DNA of 11,249 nt, taken from contig DABJ01000007.1 in NCBI GenBank assembly GCA_002102825.1, positions 48,464 through 59,712 of the forward strand, in the 5' to 3' direction. A program made the translations under genes and the position numbers. Positions within the stretch are counted from its first letter, which is position 1. Every line of letters begins with the position of its first letter. Below the pieces are notes generated by a model. It saw only the letters and a list, made by a program, of their open reading frames with translations, did not search any database and was not told where the DNA came from. Positions 1 through 7,528 of this stretch are shown here, in pieces. The stretch is from Candidatus Gastranaerophilales bacterium HUM_12. GTDB lineage: Bacteria > Cyanobacteriota > Vampirovibrionia > Gastranaerophilales > Gastranaerophilaceae.

Positions 1-463
1 CTTCAAAATTATCATCACAATTTCTATCATTAAACTCCCCAAACAAGTGACTTTTTATAAGAGTTTCATCCGCTATTGATGGAGTTTCAGATAGCCAATG
101 AATATCACCTAAGCTGTTTATAACACTAGGTAACAAGCCCTTCTTAAGTTCTTTCACATAAGAGTTATCTATAAGAATATATGCAATATAAATAGGAATA
201 AAATAAATTATTAATTTAAAAATAAGTCCAACTATACCAAGTTCCTTTAATGCTTCAAGAAATGTTATATGAATCACTGTTTCAAGAAGTCCAATAATAA
301 TAAAGATGACAAAAAGCGAAACAAAGAACTCTTTAAGAGATTTCTTTCGCAATTTTTCATACTCTTCAATTTTAGGTGTAACCACTTTTTCATAATTCTT
401 GTAGAAGTTAAGCATTCTCTCGGTTTTTATATTTTTGTTTGAATTATTTATACTTTTAATCAT
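1..463 (-). CDS. DUF3137-type membrane protein, third paralogue (5' part only)
   Basis: This is the N-terminal part (about 154 residues) of a gene that runs off the left edge. It starts at an ATG at 461-463 on the minus strand, preceded by a strong AGGAGGG (477-483), though 13 nt away, which is longer than usual. The sequence opens with a polar stretch, then a FYKNYEKVVTPKIEEYEKLRKK segment matching the FYxNYAxxVxPKLKExEIERKK of the two upstream paralogues. Two hydrophobic segments follow (about residues 46-70 and 75-97), then LLPSVINSLGDIHW and KSHLFGEFNDRNCDDNF, which match ELLKAFGEISW and KSELFGIYNNRTNNDTF in the neighbour. It is therefore a third, more diverged copy of the same family, 32 nt downstream of the second and probably in the same transcript. 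The family resembles DUF3137 (function unknown). The C-terminal half lies outside the window, so whether it shares the converted C-terminus cannot be told. Confidence 0.85.
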   Translation of the reverse strand, partial: MIKSINNSNKNIKTERMLNFYKNYEKVVTPKIEEYEKLRKKSLKEFFVSLFVIFIIIGLLETVIHITFLEALKELGIVGLIFKLIIYFIPIYIAYILIDNSYVKELKKGLLPSVINSLGDIHWLSETPSIADETLIKSHLFGEFNDRNCDDNFE

Positions 464-495
464 AATGATATTTTATCCCTCCTGTAAATCAAGTC

Positions 496-1626
496 TTATA
501 AACCTGTTTTTTCTGTAAGTTTAAAGTAATCAATTATTTCATATATTGCGGAAATTTCTTTCATAAAATCATTTATATGTTTCATATCCGTTAATGGGTG
601 GAATAAGTCCCCAATTTCAAACAAGTTTTTGTTCGTAGATATCGCAAACATGACTTTGTCATCGAAAAATGCACATTTAGCTTTGTTTGACCCAAATGCA
701 GTATGTAATGTTTTGAATCTTTCCATAAATGCGGTAGTTACAATATAACGCCCTTCAATTTGGTCAGATGAATATGCATCATATTTATTGTTAAATTCAG
801 GGTCTTCTAGTATCATTCTATCTAGTATTTCTTCTTGTTTTCTGTTGCTAAATGCTTTTACCACTCCCCAGATAAGAAGTCCGATTAATAAAATAAATAT
901 TACACCCCAAAGCGGTAGTCCATTAGCAAATAAGCATATAGGTAAGGAAATTGCTGATATTAAAATAAGAGGGTCAGAATTTTTAACATTTACATCGCCT
1001 TTTGTTGTAATTATGGTTTTGTTTTTGATAGTTTTATTGGAGTCAATATATACTATAACTCCATCAAACACCGGCCAAACATTTCTATTTTTGCCTAAAC
1101 CTCTTACATTTAATAATTCAGATTCAGATACTACAAAATGAAGGTCTTTGTAGTATCCTGAAAAAGTATCATTATTGGTTCTATTATTATAGATTCCGAA
1201 CAATTCGCTTTTGCTGATTTCCGAATCAGAAATGACTGTATCATTTGGCTTCCAAGATATTTCTCCAAATGCTTTTAATAATTCGGGCATACATTTCTTT
1301 TTGAGTTCAGCATTGAAAACTTTAAGAGAATTTTTCCATATAAAATATATTGGAAATATTGCAATTGGTATGATTACCCATATTGGCATAGTGTATATGA
1401 ACAAAAAATCTAAAAAACTATGGATTTCTTTCAGTGGTGGAACTCTTAATACTATAATAAAAAATATATACAAGATAACAATTGTGCCAATTGTCAATCC
1501 AATAGTTGTCCATAGATTTTTCTTGCGTTCAATTTCTAATTCTTTTAGTTTTGGAACAACATATTTTGCGTAGTTTTGATAAAATTCAAACTCTTTTGAA
1601 TTTGTAAGCTTTTTTATTTTTGTCAT
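496..1626 (-). CDS. DUF3137-type membrane protein, second paralogue
   Basis: This 376-residue protein is predicted to be an inner-membrane protein. An amphipathic N-terminus (residues 10-36, FEFYQNYAKYVVPKLKELE) is followed by hydrophobic segments at about 39-60 and 72-97 and a soluble region at 100-215 containing KSELFG and SNKTIKNKTIITTK. A second hydrophobic hairpin lies at about 218-259, and the C-terminal domain at 272-376. The C-terminal signature LEDPEFNNKY-x-YSSDQIEGRY-x-VTTAFMERF, then FFDDKVMFAI, matches what I know of DUF3137, whose function is unknown; members are often found beside LemA genes, but none is in this window. The start at 1626 has GAGGT (1637-1641) 10 nt upstream and aligns with the start of the upstream paralogue. 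It sits 27 nt after that gene and 32 nt before the third copy. Residues 297-376 match the upstream copy at 79 of 80 positions. Confidence 0.85.
   Translation of the reverse strand: MTKIKKLTNSKEFEFYQNYAKYVVPKLKELEIERKKNLWTTIGLTIGTIVILYIFFIIVLRVPPLKEIHSFLDFLFIYTMPIWVIIPIAIFPIYFIWKNSLKVFNAELKKKCMPELLKAFGEISWKPNDTVISDSEISKSELFGIYNNRTNNDTFSGYYKDLHFVVSESELLNVRGLGKNRNVWPVFDGVIVYIDSNKTIKNKTIITTKGDVNVKNSDPLILISAISLPICLFANGLPLWGVIFILLIGLLIWGVVKAFSNRKQEEILDRMILEDPEFNNKYDAYSSDQIEGRYIVTTAFMERFKTLHTAFGSNKAKCAFFDDKVMFAISTNKNLFEIGDLFHPLTDMKHINDFMKEISAIYEIIDYFKLTEKTGL
595..696. repeat. 102-bp identical block, copy 1 (pairs with 1753-1854)
   Basis: These 102 bases are identical, at an offset of 1158, to 1753-1854. 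They code for part of the C-terminal domain of the second DUF3137 paralogue. The flanking 99 coding bases (496-594 against 1654-1752) differ at about 13 positions, nearly all silent, and differences resume straight after the block. A further run of about 32 identical bases begins shortly after, around 709. The sharp edges point to recent gene conversion rather than protein-level selection alone. Confidence 0.9.
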
Positions 1627-1653
1627 AATATTTATTACCTCAGTCGACCTTTC

Positions 1654-2760
1654 TTACAAACCTGTTTTTTCCGCAAGTTTGAAGTAATCAATGATTTCGT
1701 AGATTGCGGAAATTTCTTTCATAAAGTCATTGATGTGTTTCATGTCTGTTAGTGGGTGGAATAAGTCCCCAATTTCAAACAAGTTTTTGTTCGTAGATAT
1801 CGCAAACATGACTTTGTCATCGAAAAATGCACATTTAGCTTTGTTTGACCCAAAAGCTGTATGTAAGGTTTTGAATCTTTCCATAAATGCGGTAGTTACC
1901 AAATATCTCCCTTCAATTTGGTTTGAAGAGTAAACATTATATTTTTTATTAAATTCCGGATCCTCTAATATAATAGAATTTAAGGCTTCTTTTGCTTTTT
2001 TGTTCTCAAAGATTTTCCCAAATATATATGCAAGTAGCGTTAATAGTGAAAGGAAAACCGCAATTCCAATGGGTAATCCAGATATAAAGAAATAACTTAT
2101 TAAAATTAGTGTGCATACAAGCAAAAGCGGGTTTGAATTTTTTATGTTAAAATCATTCTTCGTGGTGATAATTGTTTTATTTTTAATAGTTTTATTTGAA
2201 TTTATCATAATAATAACACCAACAAAAACCGGCCAAGCCATTATATTTTTAACACCTTTTAAGAGATTACTCATATTAGTTTCTGATACAGTAAAGCTTA
2301 ACCCTTTATAGGTTCCGTAGAAGGTGTCATCATTATCTCTTCCCTCATAACTTCCAAAAAGTTCACTTTTACTAATATCTTCGTCTGAAATCTTCTCGGC
2401 TTTTGGAAACCAATATAATGAATCAAAAGATTCTAAAAGTTCTGCTGTACATTGCTGTTTTATTTTAGTATTAAATGTTTTAATTCTATTATGCCATATC
2501 AAAAAGCTTAAACCTAGTGTAATAGGGGTCGCGGGTATAAATAACATTGTTAAGTAATATAGATTTTTAACTTGAAATCCGAAAATAAGTGCTGAAATTG
2601 TGCAGGGAATAATCATTGCAACAATTGTTAATCCAATAGCTGTCCATAGTATTTTCTTGCGCTCAATTTCATACTCTTTCAATTTTGGTAAAACGAAATT
2701 TGCATAATTTTTGTAAAATTCAAATTCTTTTGAATTAGTTGAAGTTTTTTTGTTTGTCAT
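1654..2760 (-). CDS. DUF3137-type membrane protein, first paralogue of the array
   Basis: This 368-residue membrane protein is the promoter-proximal member of a three-gene minus-strand array. Its order matches its neighbour: a conserved N-terminus (FEFYKNYANFVLPKLKEYE), hydrophobic segments at about 38-61 and 68-89, a soluble part with KSELFG and SNKTIKNKTIITTK, a second membrane hairpin at about 211-249, and the DUF3137-like C-terminus (LEDPEFNKKYNVYSSNQIEGRY, then residues 289-368). Similarity to the second copy is highest at the N-terminus, in the SNKTIKNKTIITTK block and at the C-terminus. The membrane segments and residues 115-180 have drifted. I keep the start at 2760 because both complete paralogues align from it (MTxxKxxTNSKEFEFY). 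There is no Shine-Dalgarno before it, and a consensus -10 box lies only 7 nt upstream, which suggests a leaderless message. Family assignment is from remembered signature motifs; the function is unknown. Confidence 0.85.
   Translation of the reverse strand: MTNKKTSTNSKEFEFYKNYANFVLPKLKEYEIERKKILWTAIGLTIVAMIIPCTISALIFGFQVKNLYYLTMLFIPATPITLGLSFLIWHNRIKTFNTKIKQQCTAELLESFDSLYWFPKAEKISDEDISKSELFGSYEGRDNDDTFYGTYKGLSFTVSETNMSNLLKGVKNIMAWPVFVGVIIMINSNKTIKNKTIITTKNDFNIKNSNPLLLVCTLILISYFFISGLPIGIAVFLSLLTLLAYIFGKIFENKKAKEALNSIILEDPEFNKKYNVYSSNQIEGRYLVTTAFMERFKTLHTAFGSNKAKCAFFDDKVMFAISTNKNLFEIGDLFHPLTDMKHINDFMKEISAIYEIIDYFKLAEKTGL
1753..1854. repeat. 102-bp identical block, copy 2 (pairs with 595-696)
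   Basis: This is the partner of the block at 595-696, inside the C-terminal coding part of the first DUF3137 paralogue. It is a direct repeat in the same orientation, so recombination between the copies could delete or duplicate one gene of the array (1158 bp, about one gene unit). Confidence 0.9.
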
Positions 2761-2767
2761 AATCTTA

Positions 2768-2796
2768 ATTATAACAAATTTTTTTTATATATTCAA
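2768..2796 (-). promoter_or_regulatory. Promoter of the DUF3137 array, apparently leaderless
   Basis: On the minus strand there is TTGAAT (2791-2796), a 17-nt spacer containing eight consecutive A residues, and a perfect TATAAT (2768-2773). The -10 box ends only 7 nt before the ATG at 2760, so transcription should begin at or within a base or two of the start codon. No Shine-Dalgarno is present in the gap. Both hexamers and the spacer length fit a sigma-70-type promoter well. The start site is inferred. Confidence 0.65.
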
Positions 2797-2905
2797 ATAA
2801 TTTGCACTTTGTTTTTTAAGGTCAAAGGTATAATACAAAAATTTTAAATATAAAATTTTGATAACTTAATTTTTCTTTATAATTTTATTATTGGTGTTTT
2901 TGGGG

Positions 2906-2911
2906 TATAAT
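2906..2911 (+). promoter_or_regulatory. Probable -10 box of pnp
   Basis: A perfect TATAAT preceded by TGGGG lies 66 nt before the pnp start. The region where a -35 box should be (about 2883-2888, TTTTAT) is poor, so this is only a candidate. Two other TATAAT strings at 2829-2834 and 2878-2883 on the same strand also lack a good -35 at 16-18 nt, so pnp may have more than one start. Confidence 0.4.
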
Positions 2912-2942
2912 TAAAACGTAAATGGAAGTGTATAACTTAAAG

Positions 2943-2958
2943 GCGTTAGATAGAACGC
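2943..2958 (+). promoter_or_regulatory. Small hairpin in the pnp leader
   Basis: GCGTT (2943-2947) can pair with AACGC (2954-2958) across a 6-nt AGATAG loop. It lies in the presumed 5' leader, ending 7 nt before the AAAGG ribosome binding site (2966-2970). In other bacteria pnp leaders carry structures used in autoregulation. Here the stem is only 5 bp, so a regulatory role is an inference. Confidence 0.3.
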
Positions 2959-2977
2959 AGAAAGAAAAGGTAATTTT

Positions 2978-5119
2978 ATGAAACCTGAAACAAAAAGCTT
3001 TCAATTGGAAATCGGTGGCAAAACCGTAACCATTGAAACCGGAAAGTATGCACAATCAACAAATGGTTCAGTTACTGTTAGATGTGGTGATACAATGTTA
3101 TTTGTACACTGTGTTGTTTCTAAAGAACCTCGTGTTGGGATAGATTTCTTCCCATTGTTGATTGATTATGAAGAAAGAATGTCATCAATCGGTCGTATTC
3201 CTGGTGGTTACAATCGTTCAGAAGGTAAAGCAAGTGATAAAGCTATCCTTGTTTCAAGATTGATTGATAGACCAATTAGACCTTTATTCCCTAAAGGTTA
3301 TAGAAATGATATTCAAATTGTAGCTCAATTATTCAGCTATGACCAAGAAAATCAACCTGATACATTGGCAATGTTAGGTGCTTCTTGCGCTTTGATGTTG
3401 TCAGGTGCTCCTTTTGAAGGACCAATCGGTGCAGTTAGAGTTTCTCGTGACGAAAACGGTAACTTGATTGCTAATCCGACACACCAACAAGCAAAGGCCT
3501 CAGACCTTGATATAGTTGTAGCAGGTACTCACGATTCAGTTATAATGGTTGAAGCAGGTTGTAAATTCGTTTCCGAAGACGATATTATGGCTGCTGTTGA
3601 ATTTGCTCAAGGTGAAATTAAAAAACAATGTGAAGCACAAGCTGAGTTCGCAAAAGCTTGCGGAGTTGTAAAAGAAGAATTCGTAAATCCTTATGATACA
3701 ACAGAAATCAAAAAAATTATTGAAGAAACTGCTCACGATATGATTTTTGATGCTTATCACCACTTTGATAGAGAATATAGACAAACAAAATTGGAAGAAG
3801 CTAAAAAATTGGTTAAGGAAAAAATTGATGCTCTTTCAGATGACGATTACATCAAGAAAATTATTGAAGAAACAGGAATTGACTTCGTTGCAGAAGAATT
3901 CAAAAATGCAGAAAAACATATTATGCGTACTATGATTCTAGACGAAGGTGTTAGAGCTGACGGTAGAAAACCAACCGAAGTTCGTCCTATTTGGTGCGAA
4001 GTTGGTGTAATTCCTAGAGCTCATGGTTCTGCTGTATTTACAAGAGGTCAAACTCAAGTATTGTCAGTTGCAACTCTTGCAGGTCCTGCTATGCGACAAG
4101 AGCTTGATGGTGTTGATCCTGAAACTGAAAAAACTTATATGCACAAATACATCTTCCCAGGATTTTCAGTTGGAGAAGTTAAACCTTTAAGAGGTCCTGG
4201 CAGAAGAGAAGTTGGGCATGGACACTTGGCTGAAAGAGCTAATGTTCCTGCATTACCATCTCAAGAAGAATTCGGTTATACAATTAGAGTTACATCTGAT
4301 GTATTAGAATCAAACGGTTCTACTTCAATGGCTTCTACTTGTGGTTCATCAATGGCTTTGATGAATGCAGGTGTTCCTGTAAAATGTATGATTGGCGGTG
4401 TTGCAATGGGTATGATTACAGAAGAAGGTAAAGAACCTGTTGTATTAACTGATATTCAAGGTATTGAAGACTTTTTAGGTGATATGGACTTTAAAGTTAC
4501 AGGTAATGATACAGGTATTACAGCTCTTCAAATGGATATGAAAGCTAAAGGTATCGCTAACGAAACATTGCGTAAAGCTTTAGCTCAAGCAAAAGAAGGT
4601 AGATTGCATATCTTAGGTAAAATGAGAGAAGCAATCACTGAACCAGGACCAATGTCACCATTTGCGCCAAGTATTACAACAATGACTATTCCAACAGAGG
4701 ATATCGGAACAGTTATCGGACCTGGCGGAAAGCAAATCCGCTCAATAATTGATGCTTCAGGTGCCGAAATTGATATTCAAGATTCAGGTGTTGTAACTAT
4801 TACTTCTAATGACCAAGAGGGTGCTAAGATTGCAATGAAGATGATTAGAGATCTTACATTCAAACCGGAAGTTGGTATGGTTATTAAAGGTAAGGTTGTG
4901 AGAATTATTCCTATCGGCGCTTTTGTAGAATTAGGTGGCGGCAAAGATGGTATGGTTCATATTTCACAAGTTTGCAATGAAAGAATTGAATCAATTGAAC
5001 CTCATTTAACTATTGGTCAAGAAGTTATTGTAAAAGTTATTAAAATAGATGAAAAAGGTCGTGTAAACCTTACAATTAAAGGTGTAACTGAAGAAGATAA
5101 AGCGAAAGTTATTCAATAG
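2978..5119 (+). CDS. pnp: Polynucleotide phosphorylase (polyribonucleotide nucleotidyltransferase)
   Basis: PNPase degrades RNA 3' to 5' using phosphate and releases nucleoside diphosphates; it normally forms a cytoplasmic trimer and often joins an RNA-degradation complex. The 713 residues match the usual length (about 700-720). In order: first RNase PH domain (about 1-145, with RLIDRPIRPLFP near 95-105), helical domain (about 146-310), second RNase PH domain (about 325-555), KH domain (GPGGK at 581-585) and S1 domain (about 631-700). Catalytic-site residues are intact: GRREVGHG (408-415), NGSTSMAS, and the acidic pair D498 and D504 with K506 in EDFLGDMDFK. The loop equivalent to E. coli FFRR reads YNRS (78-81), an unusual variant. 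AAAGG lies 7 nt before the ATG. The gene is divergent from the DUF3137 array, stands alone (no rpsO beside it), and ends in a strong terminator. Confidence 0.97.
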   Translation: MKPETKSFQLEIGGKTVTIETGKYAQSTNGSVTVRCGDTMLFVHCVVSKEPRVGIDFFPLLIDYEERMSSIGRIPGGYNRSEGKASDKAILVSRLIDRPIRPLFPKGYRNDIQIVAQLFSYDQENQPDTLAMLGASCALMLSGAPFEGPIGAVRVSRDENGNLIANPTHQQAKASDLDIVVAGTHDSVIMVEAGCKFVSEDDIMAAVEFAQGEIKKQCEAQAEFAKACGVVKEEFVNPYDTTEIKKIIEETAHDMIFDAYHHFDREYRQTKLEEAKKLVKEKIDALSDDDYIKKIIEETGIDFVAEEFKNAEKHIMRTMILDEGVRADGRKPTEVRPIWCEVGVIPRAHGSAVFTRGQTQVLSVATLAGPAMRQELDGVDPETEKTYMHKYIFPGFSVGEVKPLRGPGRREVGHGHLAERANVPALPSQEEFGYTIRVTSDVLESNGSTSMASTCGSSMALMNAGVPVKCMIGGVAMGMITEEGKEPVVLTDIQGIEDFLGDMDFKVTGNDTGITALQMDMKAKGIANETLRKALAQAKEGRLHILGKMREAITEPGPMSPFAPSITTMTIPTEDIGTVIGPGGKQIRSIIDASGAEIDIQDSGVVTITSNDQEGAKIAMKMIRDLTFKPEVGMVIKGKVVRIIPIGAFVELGGGKDGMVHISQVCNERIESIEPHLTIGQEVIVKVIKIDEKGRVNLTIKGVTEEDKAKVIQ

Positions 5120-5136
5120 TTTAATAATTCAAATTT

Positions 5137-5170
5137 TAAACCCCCTTGAGTGATAATTCAAGGGGGTTTA
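5137..5170. terminator. Bidirectional intrinsic terminator between pnp and the 782-residue gene
   Basis: TAAACCCCCTTGA (5137-5149) pairs perfectly with TCAAGGGGGTTTA (5158-5170) across an 8-nt loop. The stem includes five consecutive G-C pairs, striking in such AT-rich DNA. The A-rich left flank of the stem gives a U-rich tail in both directions, though the tail after the stem is interrupted (TTTAATTTATATA). It lies 17 nt after the pnp stop and 9 nt beyond the stop of the convergent gene, so it can end both transcripts. Confidence 0.85.
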
Positions 5171-5179
5171 ATTTATATA

Positions 5180-7528
5180 TTATTTATTTAATGTCGGTAG
5201 GACTATTGTTTCGCAGAAATATCCTGTTTTAATTTTTTCATTTGAAGCATTATAAAATTCTTTTCCTGCCGGAGGTAATTGGGCTTCCATTCTTTTTATT
5301 TTTTCAATGGCAAACTGATTCATAAGTGGAGTATATTTATCAACTGTTTCTTTGTTAACAAGGAATGGTAAGTATTCTTGATTAAATATGCATTCATTTA
5401 TTAATCCAGTCATAAAATATACAAATCTATCATATTTATCTTTTTTATCGGCTTTTTTATCTAACATGATTTTTGTAGAATCAGGTATTACTTCACTTAT
5501 AAAATCTTTTATTTTTAGTCTTTGGTTATGATTTAGTTTTGAAACGTCTTGGAACATCAGTATAATCGCATTTGTTTCACTATCAACATTCGGATCGCTC
5601 TTGTATTTGTCAATTTCATTCATAAACGCAAGAGAAGTAAGATTCCGTTCTCTATCTGTCATTGGAAGCAAGAGTTTTGAATATAACTCATTAAGTTCTT
5701 GTTTGTGTGTTGAAATAAATTTTTGAAATTCTTTATCTTTGCCATTTATTTCATTTGAATTCGTCGTAATATTTACATTTCTAAATTTAGGTTTGTTGTA
5801 AGTAATTGCAAGTTCATTTATTGCACAATTTGTTGTCATTACTTCTTTTTCATAACTATTAAAAAATTGAGCATTAAGATCATCAATATAGTCCGGAGCT
5901 CCATCAGTTCTCCAAATTTCTTGAATATCCTCTGCAGTGCAATTTTCTGGAAGATTTGCAACTTTTAATTTGAATGTCAAATCTGCATTCTCATTCATAA
6001 ATTGGGAATATTTTTTTAGAAGAGGGCTTGGAAGATAATTTGCTCCTCCTTTAATTTTATCATCAAAAACTTCATTAACTTTGTCAAGAGAAAAACTGTC
6101 TTCGTCAAATTCTTTATCTTCACTAGGAGTTGTTGTTTCTTCTTTTTCTATCGGGGTTGGAGTTTTAATATCTTCAACTTCGTTTTGTTCTATATGTCCA
6201 TATCTTTCATCAAAATGTTTTTCCCATTCTTCTTGTTTTTTATAATGTTCAGCATATTTTGCTTCTCTTTCAGGAAAAATTGTTTGAGTATAGTCAAGCA
6301 AATGTGCGTATTCTGAATTTACGTGGTCAACTACTTTTTTGTTTGAAGTATCAGGAGTAACGATTTCCAAATCTGTATTGATTGGAAGATTTCCCCCACT
6401 TCCGTAAATATCTTCAAACATGTCGATTGTATCTGTGATTGCATGTGCATAAATATTTTTCATTATTGGGTTTCTGTTCCAATAACGCTTTAGCATAAAT
6501 TCTTCGTCACCTTTATGCCCGTTGATTCGTTCCGCTTCAGCGAAGAATTTCAAATCCTCTGACAAATGTGCTCTTTCTGCTGCGACTGTCATAATCGGGC
6601 TTAAGTATTTAACAATAAATGATGCTTCTGGATCATCTTTTGCAAATCTTTTTCTGATTTTTTTCTCGACATCGACGTTTGTCATTGCAGACGATTTGAT
6701 ATCATCTGTCAATTGTTTCTTTTTATATGTTGCGATTGTATATTTTCTTGGTGTTCTTTTCTCTTCAACTGGTGCTTTATTTTCTGTACGTTCTGTTTTA
6801 TTTCCTTTCTGTAAATGAACGGCCGGATTTGTTGTGTTTTTAGGGAGAGTTACAAAGAATTTTCTATATTCATCTCTTGTTGCAATGAATGAATTCCAGA
6901 ATGCTTGTTTTGGAAATTTAATACCATAACCGGCAGTTGTTTTATCTGTAATTGGTTTTGTAATAATTCCTTTGTATTCATCATTTAAATCTTTTGTGTA
7001 GAAATCCTTGTTGATTTCTTTGATTGTTTTACCCTCTGTGTAAATTTTCTTTAGTAAATACATTCCGAAATTGTTACTGCCATCTTTTAACAATGGGGCA
7101 TCTGACATTTCTTTTGCGGTTTTAATTTCATATAAAACACTAGAGATATTTCTTGATTTATTTTCATGTAAGTTTTTGAATAAATCTTCATTTGGGTAAA
7201 CATTTTTTACATCTTCAAAATTATCTGCCACATTAATATATTTAAAAACCTCATTCATCATTTGTTCTGGTGGAATATGTTGTCTTGTTTCGTAATCATA
7301 ATCCAAATATTCTTTCATTGATTGAGGCATGTTGTTTCTATTAAAGTCTTGTTCATAGAAGTTTTCAGGAGTTCTGCCTGTAAATGAAATTCCAAAATCT
7401 TGATAAGCATGTACGTTTGTATAACTTATTTGTGGATTTGTTGCATTTTGACTTGTTTTATCATTTTTTTCCCTATTATAAACGTAAGTATTTATTGGAG
7501 TTAAATGTGGGGTTGCTGTAATTTTCAT
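5180..7528 (-). CDS. Large protein of unknown function (782 residues)
   Basis: I do not recognise a known domain. The ATG at 7528 has AAAGGA 7 nt upstream, a good site. There is no signal peptide and no membrane segment, so a soluble protein is likely. The first 45 residues are polar and low in complexity and lead into FGISFTGR (45-52). Visible parts are a first globular region (about 60-235, rich in Asn, Asp, Lys and Tyr), a basic linker (about 240-270, with EEKRTPRKYTIATYKKKQ), a helical middle (about 275-440), an acidic Thr/Pro/Glu linker (about 446-480), and a helical C-terminal region (about 490-782). The short N-terminal 'SFTG' tag recalls large orphan proteins in Gastranaerophilales genomes, from memory only. 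It stands alone, convergent with pnp and divergent from the sugar kinase. Scaffold, effector or phage-related roles are all possible; none is supported. Confidence 0.85.
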   Translation of the reverse strand: MKITATPHLTPINTYVYNREKNDKTSQNATNPQISYTNVHAYQDFGISFTGRTPENFYEQDFNRNNMPQSMKEYLDYDYETRQHIPPEQMMNEVFKYINVADNFEDVKNVYPNEDLFKNLHENKSRNISSVLYEIKTAKEMSDAPLLKDGSNNFGMYLLKKIYTEGKTIKEINKDFYTKDLNDEYKGIITKPITDKTTAGYGIKFPKQAFWNSFIATRDEYRKFFVTLPKNTTNPAVHLQKGNKTERTENKAPVEEKRTPRKYTIATYKKKQLTDDIKSSAMTNVDVEKKIRKRFAKDDPEASFIVKYLSPIMTVAAERAHLSEDLKFFAEAERINGHKGDEEFMLKRYWNRNPIMKNIYAHAITDTIDMFEDIYGSGGNLPINTDLEIVTPDTSNKKVVDHVNSEYAHLLDYTQTIFPEREAKYAEHYKKQEEWEKHFDERYGHIEQNEVEDIKTPTPIEKEETTTPSEDKEFDEDSFSLDKVNEVFDDKIKGGANYLPSPLLKKYSQFMNENADLTFKLKVANLPENCTAEDIQEIWRTDGAPDYIDDLNAQFFNSYEKEVMTTNCAINELAITYNKPKFRNVNITTNSNEINGKDKEFQKFISTHKQELNELYSKLLLPMTDRERNLTSLAFMNEIDKYKSDPNVDSETNAIILMFQDVSKLNHNQRLKIKDFISEVIPDSTKIMLDKKADKKDKYDRFVYFMTGLINECIFNQEYLPFLVNKETVDKYTPLMNQFAIEKIKRMEAQLPPAGKEFYNASNEKIKTGYFCETIVLPTLNK

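Noticed and set aside
788..1573. Two plus-strand open frames (788-1141 and 1211-1573) opposite the second DUF3137 gene
   Set aside because: They are antisense shadows of a gene with clear paralogues and family motifs; their translations look like reverse-strand noise and they lack ribosome sites.
595..1854. The repeated block as an insertion sequence or mobile element end
   Set aside because: It lies in frame inside the coding sequence of paralogous genes, is a direct repeat with no terminal inverted repeats or target duplications, and is fully explained by gene conversion.
2829..2883. Additional TATAAT strings at 2829-2834 and 2878-2883 as pnp promoters
   Set aside because: Neither has a convincing -35 at 16-18 nt, and perfect -10 strings are common by chance in such AT-rich DNA; mentioned only as alternatives.
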